DNA from: a virus
Length of the DNA: 21,710 bases
Reading direction: 5' to 3' (one strand)
IMG/VR virus record: IMGVR_UViG_3300020472_000196
Span: 1 to 21,710 of that record
Shown: positions 16,426-21,710 of the stretch, in pieces
Layout of the letters: each line of letters opens with the position of its first letter
Numbering within the stretch: the first letter of the stretch is position 1
The notes under the pieces: model-generated
What the model was told of the DNA's origin: nothing
What the model saw: only the letters and a program-made list of their open reading frames with translations
Databases searched by the model: none
Position numbers and translations under genes: made by a program

Positions 16426-19400
16426 TGCCAAACTATAGATCAAAATATAAGAATTACTATTCTGATAAGACAGGTGGATATGCTTCTGTTGGGAGTATAT
16501 TACCTGTTATTGTTGATCAGCATACTGATGTTCTTAATAATACTGTAAATGCTCCATCAACAAAGAATATTGAGTATAATTATCCAGGATGGATATACAC
16601 AGATGGATCACAGTATGATATTAAAGAATATCCTTTCTTATATGATATAATTGGCAATAGATATAATTTAGATACTGATGCTGACAATACTGTTGATGTA
16701 CAGGATGTCATGGCAGTTGGTTCTATCCAGAAAATGTTTTGGGATAACGATAAATTATATGTTGAGATTCTGAATGATTTTAATGCTCCACCACTACAGG
16801 ATAATAAGAGAGCATGGCCTTATAACTGTAATATGAGAATTAGTGGTCTGGGGGCCATACCTACTGGATTATTTGAGGTTTTTGGTAGTGCTTTAACTGG
16901 TGGTGGATTTTCAACTGCTAGGTATCCATTAGTTCTTAATGATAATACAGTAGGTCTGCTTTCGTCAGCACCGAATAGGACAGTTTACAAAGTGCTTGAT
17001 AAAGATGGTAATGACTTTGATGGTACACAGTATACACAGGCAAATTATACTATAGATTTTACTACTGGTGGTAATACACACCCAACACTAAAAATCACTA
17101 AGGCATTTATTCTTAGTGATTACCCACATTTTATTGGTAAGTTCAGAGTACCTGATTACAGAGAAAGAAAATTACTTGGTTATGGTGATGGTGTAGAAGG
17201 TGGTGGAACTTCTGTAGTTGAGAATAGAACTAGTATTAAAGTTGGTGATATTGGTGGCAAATGGGTTATTCCTACGACTAGATTAGATGATGCTGGATCA
17301 TTTTATACTATCAGTGATGTTGTAACATCTGGTTACGAGAAAGTAACAGCACCTGTACCAATGGTATTGGTTGGATCTGTTAAATATGAAGTTGGTCCAA
17401 TGGCTGACCAACCATTAGCAAGACCAGCTGAACACGATCATCAGTTATTACATACCAGAGTAGATGAGAGTGCTACTCCAACAATGATTGGTATGATGGA
17501 TGAATTTACTTCAGGTTGGAGAAATCAGATTGCACAAGTATTACCTTTTGTTCCTGGTACTGCTGATGGTACTCAATTGTGGCATTGTCATGGAATAATA
17601 GGAGAGAGGATGCAGAATGCATCAACAGCAACTTACGGTAATGTTAGTGGTATTGGTGAAGTAGTAGATGATACTGCTACATGTCCAGACTATAGGGTTA
17701 CACAGGCTCCACCGTTACCAATTGCTTCTGTTACTGCTGATGGTACTGATCTTACAGTATCTACTACTGCATCACACAATTTATCTGTTACTAACTGGAT
17801 AACTATTACTAATGGTGGTGGTAACTGGGATGGTAATTATGAAATTAAAACTGTAACATCTGGTGTTGCATTTGTTGCACAGAAGGCTACTGGTGAAGTT
17901 ATGCCTAATGGTACTATGCCAGGTGGAGCTGTTGTTAAACAAGCAGATGGTATATTTTCACCAGTTCCTACATTAGATGATCCTCTAGCTTATGTTGTTA
18001 ATGATCAAACTGTAATTGGTAATCAACCAATCATTGTGTATGATCCATCTCAGATGGAAACAAGATTTGAAGAGGAGTTAACGGCTTCTGGAACAATAAC
18101 TAAATCTCTTTCTGATGCAGGTAGTGATGTTGCTCAAGTACTTATTACTATAGTTGCTCCAGGTGGTGCTGGTGGTAATTCTACTCAGAATGGTGGAACA
18201 CCAAGTGCTTCATATGTTCAATTCACATTTAATAATCAAACATACACAGCATATGCTTATGGTGGACAAGGAGGACAGGCAGGAGATGCTGGTAGGGCTG
18301 GTGGTACTGGTGGTGGTGTCGCAATATTAGATAGTCAAGGTAATAATGCAATACCATTTCTATTAAATGATAGTAGATTCTCTATTAATACTCAGGAAAC
18401 AGGAGCAACTGGTGGAGCTGGAGCAGTTCAATCTGAAACTGGTGGACCAGGTGGTTCTAATAGTTCTAGTCCTATAGGTGATGGTGGTGCTGGTATTGGT
18501 ACGACATTTAATTCACAAACAACATCATATTTCCCTGGTCCAGGACCAAATGATAAGTTATTTCATACTGCTGGTCGTGGAGCATCTGCAACTACTGGAA
18601 CATACTCACCCCCTTCTGGAGTTGTATCACAAATGACTGTCAAGTTGAGTGGTGGTTCTGGTGGAGATGGAAATGGTGCTAACGGTGGTCTTGCTATGTC
18701 TGGATGTGATGGCACTAATGCTAATGGTGGATTGGGAAGAAATGGTAGTGAGTTAACATTAACAGCAAGTGTTGGATTAGGATTTCAATATACTCTTGCT
18801 AGTGGTGGTGGTCATGGAACTGCTACTCAGATTAATAATAATGGTGAGCTACCAAATAATAATAGAGGTCGTGGAGAGAACTCAGCCGCTGATGGTGGTA
18901 TTACTGGACCAGGTGCTTGGGGAAATGCTGGTACAGGTGGATGTGGTGGTGGTGCTTCAACAATAAGAGTAACAGGTCAATTAGCTGCTGTCGCTGGAGG
19001 CGGTGGTGGTGGCGGTGGATCAGGTGGTGGATGGAATGGTGGAATGTGGGATACATGTGATGGAGGTCAAGCAGGTCAACCACCTGCTGCTGGATTACAC
19101 AATTCTAACGCTATTCAGTGTAACATGGGTGGTAATGGTACATCATCAGGATGTACTGCTGGATCTGGTGGTGCTGGTGGAGGAGGCGGTGGTAATGCCC
19201 CTTCTGCTGGTGGTGGTGGTGCTGGACAAGAATCTGACCCATCTCAAGGTGGTGGTGCTGGTGAAGGACATGGTAACAAAGGTGGTGGTAAAGGTGGTGG
19301 AAGTGGACAGTCTGCATACAGAACTAGTCAATGGGATAGTGGATCACTTGATATGAATGGAGGATCAACTGAAAGTGGATATATTCAGGTAACAGCAGTT

Positions 19401-20441
19401 GCAACAGAATCAGGTACATTAGATTCTGGTGGTGGTGGAGGTGCTGGTGGTGTTCTTGCTATTGCAATTACTGCTGGAACTGGAGATGATTTAGCAACTG
19501 GTATCAATGCTGTATTAGCAGCACCTGGATCTGGTGGTGCTGGTGGTGCAACTGATGGTAAAATATATGTTAAACTTGCTGGATTAAAAGCAGGTGAATC
19601 TGGAGAAACAGGAAGAACCACTGCTGCTGGTAGAGGATATAGATGTCCTGATTATCCAACATCAAAAGATTATGATGAAGCTGTACTTGCATCTGGTACT
19701 AATATATGGGTTGATGCAACAACTGATGGTGGTAGTGCAAATGACATCAAGGTTCTTGCACCAACAACAGGAACATTTCCAGTAGCTCCTTCATCAATGC
19801 ATGATGGTAAAGTTACTAGGTTTATTAATTTCTCTGGTGCTGGTGAAAGGAAACTAACTATTGGACCTCTTAATGGTACATACATTAATACATTATACTT
19901 TGATATCATTAAGGGTAATGGTAGTAATGGTGGACAGACACCTCAAGAGAACTTGAAGTTATATTATAAGGATGCAATTGATGGTAGTCCAACACTAGCT
20001 GATGCACTTGTATTGACAAGTGTTAATGATCCAAATTATAATACATATTCATATACTTTTCCAGTTTCAAGTCAGGCAGCAATAAGAACTGCTACATTAT
20101 ATCTTGACGTAGTTCAAGACTTTGGTGGTAGTAATCCTGCTGAAAGTAGTTTTGGTATCTCACAGATGGTTGCTACTTTCAATGAAAGAATAAGTTATGT
20201 ATTCTCACCATCTTCAAACGCTTCAATACCAGGTAACACAGGTACATGTGGTACAGATATTGGTATTAACTCTGTAAAGAGAGAAGTGTTTGCTCATAAG
20301 AGTGGTATGTTTGTTAATGGTGGAGATTTTACACTAAATGCATCAAATCCAGTCACTGTTAGTTCATCAGTTATTGTTAATAATCCTTTGCCACTGTTAA
20401 CAAAATACTTTAGATCTAAATACCTAATTAAAGCGATCTAA
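16425..20441 (+). CDS. Collar domain, glycine-rich domain and beta-domain fusion adhesin, 1338 aa
   Basis: Large presumed adhesin. An N-terminal collar-like region has 'GSILPV' (23-28), 'GWIYTDGSQYDIKEYPFLYD' (55-74) and 'FRVPDYRERKLLGYG' (240-254). About 155 residues separate the last two pieces, so the collar fold appears to carry a large insertion. His-x-His motifs are His-Asp-His (337-339) and His-Cys-His (387-389). A strand-loop module, 'SHNLSVTNWITITNGGGNWD', begins near residue 449. Residues about 578-1045 are extremely rich in glycine. The last 280 residues form a beta-rich domain ('GAGERKLTIGPLNGTYINTL', then 'NLKLYYKDA') that may be a jelly-roll lectin-like fold. The start overlaps the previous stop and no clear Shine-Dalgarno is visible, so translational coupling is likely. 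The adhesin role rests on domain resemblance, including the composition of S16 gp38. Confidence 0.82.
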   Translation: MPNYRSKYKNYYSDKTGGYASVGSILPVIVDQHTDVLNNTVNAPSTKNIEYNYPGWIYTDGSQYDIKEYPFLYDIIGNRYNLDTDADNTVDVQDVMAVGSIQKMFWDNDKLYVEILNDFNAPPLQDNKRAWPYNCNMRISGLGAIPTGLFEVFGSALTGGGFSTARYPLVLNDNTVGLLSSAPNRTVYKVLDKDGNDFDGTQYTQANYTIDFTTGGNTHPTLKITKAFILSDYPHFIGKFRVPDYRERKLLGYGDGVEGGGTSVVENRTSIKVGDIGGKWVIPTTRLDDAGSFYTISDVVTSGYEKVTAPVPMVLVGSVKYEVGPMADQPLARPAEHDHQLLHTRVDESATPTMIGMMDEFTSGWRNQIAQVLPFVPGTADGTQLWHCHGIIGERMQNASTATYGNVSGIGEVVDDTATCPDYRVTQAPPLPIASVTADGTDLTVSTTASHNLSVTNWITITNGGGNWDGNYEIKTVTSGVAFVAQKATGEVMPNGTMPGGAVVKQADGIFSPVPTLDDPLAYVVNDQTVIGNQPIIVYDPSQMETRFEEELTASGTITKSLSDAGSDVAQVLITIVAPGGAGGNSTQNGGTPSASYVQFTFNNQTYTAYAYGGQGGQAGDAGRAGGTGGGVAILDSQGNNAIPFLLNDSRFSINTQETGATGGAGAVQSETGGPGGSNSSSPIGDGGAGIGTTFNSQTTSYFPGPGPNDKLFHTAGRGASATTGTYSPPSGVVSQMTVKLSGGSGGDGNGANGGLAMSGCDGTNANGGLGRNGSELTLTASVGLGFQYTLASGGGHGTATQINNNGELPNNNRGRGENSAADGGITGPGAWGNAGTGGCGGGASTIRVTGQLAAVAGGGGGGGGSGGGWNGGMWDTCDGGQAGQPPAAGLHNSNAIQCNMGGNGTSSGCTAGSGGAGGGGGGNAPSAGGGGAGQESDPSQGGGAGEGHGNKGGGKGGGSGQSAYRTSQWDSGSLDMNGGSTESGYIQVTAVATESGTLDSGGGGGAGGVLAIAITAGTGDDLATGINAVLAAPGSGGAGGATDGKIYVKLAGLKAGESGETGRTTAAGRGYRCPDYPTSKDYDEAVLASGTNIWVDATTDGGSANDIKVLAPTTGTFPVAPSSMHDGKVTRFINFSGAGERKLTIGPLNGTYINTLYFDIIKGNGSNGGQTPQENLKLYYKDAIDGSPTLADALVLTSVNDPNYNTYSYTFPVSSQAAIRTATLYLDVVQDFGGSNPAESSFGISQMVATFNERISYVFSPSSNASIPGNTGTCGTDIGINSVKREVFAHKSGMFVNGGDFTLNASNPVTVSSSVIVNNPLPLLTKYFRSKYLIKAI
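18160..19560 (+). repeat. Glycine-rich low-complexity domain, polyglycine-II-like (in collar fusion protein)
   Basis: About 465 residues dominated by Gly runs: 'VAPGGAGGNS', 'GGGGGGGSGGGWNGG', 'GGAGGGGGGNAPSAGGGGAG' and 'GGGKGGGSGQ'. At DNA level it is a degenerate GGT/GGA tract. The runs alternate with short non-glycine stretches that could be exposed loops. In phage S16 gp38, glycine-rich stretches pack as a polyglycine-II sandwich that displays specificity loops. That this block folds likewise is inference. Confidence 0.75.
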
Positions 20442-20444
20442 ATA
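20437..20444 (+). promoter_or_regulatory. Possible T4-type late promoter
   Basis: TCTAAATA matches the T4 late-promoter -10 element TATAAATA at 7 of 8 positions. It begins at the end of the collar fusion gene and falls in the only intergenic gap of the window, upstream of the chaperone-like gene. A single short AT-rich match in AT-rich DNA is weak evidence. Confidence 0.35.
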
Positions 20445-20466
20445 ATAAGAGAGATAGTACTTAAAA

Positions 20467-21378
20467 ATGGTTACAGCAATTCACCCAAATGTTATTCTAC
20501 AGTTGAATACTGTGGCTCATTCTATTTCATATCAGAGTGTGACAAAGTATGTTGATGATAGTTTCTGGAATACAGATATCATTCCAATATTATATCCTCT
20601 ATGGCATAGTGATCGTGATAAGTTAGAGATCTTTGCTGCTCTTGAGGGAGATACTTATTATGTCACACGAAATAAGTATACAAGAGACTACACAAATGAC
20701 ACTGCTAAATGGGTATCATATGAGTATCCACTTGCTGAGTTAGATCCTGTTGCTGCAAAAGATCTTAAAGATAAGTTAGTTGAAAAGTTTATTGAGTACA
20801 GAGAGAATATCAACAATGGTATTGAAGGTGCTTTACAAGCTGAGTTTATTAATAAGACAGATGTAACTTGGGAGAAGGTTCGTTTGATACGTAATTTCTT
20901 ATTACAAGACTCTGACTTTGCTGTCTTACCTGATTCTCAGATATCTGATGGTAATGAGTTACAAATGTGGAAAGATTACCGTCAAAAGTTAAGAGATATT
21001 CCAGGAGAAACATGGGCAACACCTTATGATTGCACATTCCCAATAACACCAACAGAGTATAAGACTCGTGAAGAGTTTGGTATTCCTGAGTCAGTTCAGA
21101 ACCAGTATGGTAATTTTGGTAAGGGTGATGCTTACTTATCCAACAAGGAATTTCATTATTGGAGACCAACTCATCAAACATTAGAGTCTTGGAAGAATAG
21201 AATGGCACTGTATGTGGCATTGAGAGTTAGATCTGCTGATCATAGATTAAATATATCTAACATATTCACACATTCAACGAATAATATGCATCATGCTGAT
21301 CCTCTTCAACCTAATAATGGTACATCTTCAACATGGATTGATAATCTATTGAAGTCTATTGAAGCAGGAGAAGTATAA
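20467..21378 (+). CDS. Phage_tail_APC-like protein (putative tail/fibre assembly chaperone), 303 aa
   Basis: Residues about 132-198 match the pattern of the phage tail assembly chaperone (APC) family. They read 'VRLIRNFLLQDSDFAVLPDS', then 'WKDYRQKLRDIP' and 'CTFPITP', which fits the family's Arg-x-x-Leu-Leu-x-x-x-Asp, Trp-x-x-Tyr-Arg-x-x-Leu-Arg-Asp-Ile-Pro and Pro-x-x-Pro landmarks. An N-terminal part of about 130 residues and a C-terminal part of about 105 residues, which I do not recognise, surround it. The protein is therefore longer than simple members of the family, which are small. There is no signal peptide or membrane segment. A purine-rich AGAGAG at 20448-20453 may be the ribosome binding site, though 13 bases from the ATG is long. 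Its place directly after the adhesin genes suggests help in fibre or tail assembly. The alternative is a structural protein with the motif in a solvent-exposed arm. Confidence 0.7.
   Translation: MVTAIHPNVILQLNTVAHSISYQSVTKYVDDSFWNTDIIPILYPLWHSDRDKLEIFAALEGDTYYVTRNKYTRDYTNDTAKWVSYEYPLAELDPVAAKDLKDKLVEKFIEYRENINNGIEGALQAEFINKTDVTWEKVRLIRNFLLQDSDFAVLPDSQISDGNELQMWKDYRQKLRDIPGETWATPYDCTFPITPTEYKTREEFGIPESVQNQYGNFGKGDAYLSNKEFHYWRPTHQTLESWKNRMALYVALRVRSADHRLNISNIFTHSTNNMHHADPLQPNNGTSSTWIDNLLKSIEAGEV
21366..21370 (+). promoter_or_regulatory. Ribosome binding site for the last gene
   Basis: AGGAG lies 7 bases before the ATG at 21378, inside the end of the chaperone-like gene. It supports the TAATG start. 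Confidence 0.8.
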
Positions 21379-21710
21379 TGTTATTACAATTGAAACCATT
21401 GTCATTATCATATGATAGTGATGATGGATACTGGGAAGTATATGATATTGTTGCAGACTATGCTGAGACAAATAATAAGTATGTTTTGTTTGCTGATCTA
21501 TCTAACTACCAATCATTGACTGCTACTAAGAAATCAGAGATAAAGACAAAGTATGCTGATTATATACCAGATGATAATATAGATGATGCTCTTGGCACTC
21601 CTTCTGGTCAAACATCTAGTTATAAGTATGTGTTCTTTGAATTTAATAGTGAAGCAGCTGCAACAAGCACTGCATATGACTGGTATCCACAGGATATAAT
21701 ATTTACTGAT
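21378..21710 (+). CDS. Unrecognised phage protein, 3'-partial
   Basis: The first 111 codons are present and the frame is open at the window edge. The start 'MLLQLKPLSLSYDSDDGYWE' is supported by a good ribosome binding site and a TAATG overlap with the preceding stop. The visible part is acidic and rich in Tyr and Asp, with 'KYVLFADLSNYQSLTATKKS' and 'YKYVFFEFNSEAAATSTAYD'. No domain, signal peptide or membrane segment is recognised. Its operon position suggests another virion or assembly protein. This is context only. Confidence 0.75.
   Translation, partial: MLLQLKPLSLSYDSDDGYWEVYDIVADYAETNNKYVLFADLSNYQSLTATKKSEIKTKYADYIPDDNIDDALGTPSGQTSSYKYVFFEFNSEAAATSTAYDWYPQDIIFTD

Noticed and set aside
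19003-19356. Plus-strand and minus-strand open frames across the glycine-rich region
   Set aside because: They arise because GGN-rich DNA has few stops in any frame. Their translations are runs of Val, His or Pro with no start signals, and the collar fusion frame explains the region.
13669-20441. Diversity-generating retroelement acting on the collar proteins
   Set aside because: Collar and tip proteins can be targets, but no reverse transcriptase, template repeat or adenine-biased near-duplicate was seen in the window.
20849-21220. Minus-strand open frame of 123 codons
   Set aside because: It lies wholly within the chaperone-like gene, whose own frame shows a recognisable domain and start.
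1-21710. tRNA genes, CRISPR arrays, insertion sequences, terminators
   Set aside because: Coding sequence covers all but about 28 bases, and no tRNA-like, spacer-repeat or transposase signal was found. No hairpin followed by a T run was seen in the single gap.

Overview
The window looks like part of the late structural (tail/adhesin) module of a T4-like marine myovirus, most likely a cyanophage infecting Prochlorococcus or Synechococcus. The DNA is AT-rich with mostly T- or A-ending codons. All genes lie on the + strand and are packed almost without gaps. The proteins carry sequence blocks I associate with cyanophage virion proteins: a 'NHTFEYLGFGPGNYST' block, 'YPRATDP' repeats and 'GGNDRTWDAAN' repeats. 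They also carry tail-collar folds and a tail-assembly-chaperone-like domain. No terminase, portal, capsid or host gene is in view, so the genus-level assignment is inference.

Layout. Bases 1-13665 are one reading frame, open at the left edge, encoding at least 4554 residues of a giant fibrous virion protein. It is modular. A short N-terminal stretch that looks like the end of a beta-helix is followed by helical repeats (copies A-E). One of these (C) is split by a roughly 950-residue array of beta repeats. Then come four exact-period 36-residue repeats, a long conserved central region, a fibre-like shaft and a C-terminal cap. Three consecutive genes with tail-collar-like N-termini follow (13669-15027, 15028-16425, 16425-20441). 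The third is a 1338-residue fusion carrying a very glycine-rich block and a beta-rich C-terminal domain. After a 25-base gap, which contains a possible T4-type late promoter, comes a 303-residue protein with a Phage_tail_APC-like segment (20467-21378). The last gene is an unrecognised partial one (21378 to the window edge).

How it may work together. The giant protein and the collar proteins look like the host-recognition apparatus at the baseplate or tail tip. Junctions are TAATG, directly abutting, or 3 bases apart, so the genes are probably translated as a coupled late operon. Each collar protein has two His-x-His motifs, reminiscent of the metal-binding sites in T4 gp12 and gp37. The glycine-rich block resembles in composition the polyglycine adhesin domain of phage S16 gp38. 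The chaperone-like gene downstream may help assemble these fibres, but that is inference from context.

No RNA gene, CRISPR array, insertion sequence or integration site was seen, and no non-coding stretch exceeds 25 bases.
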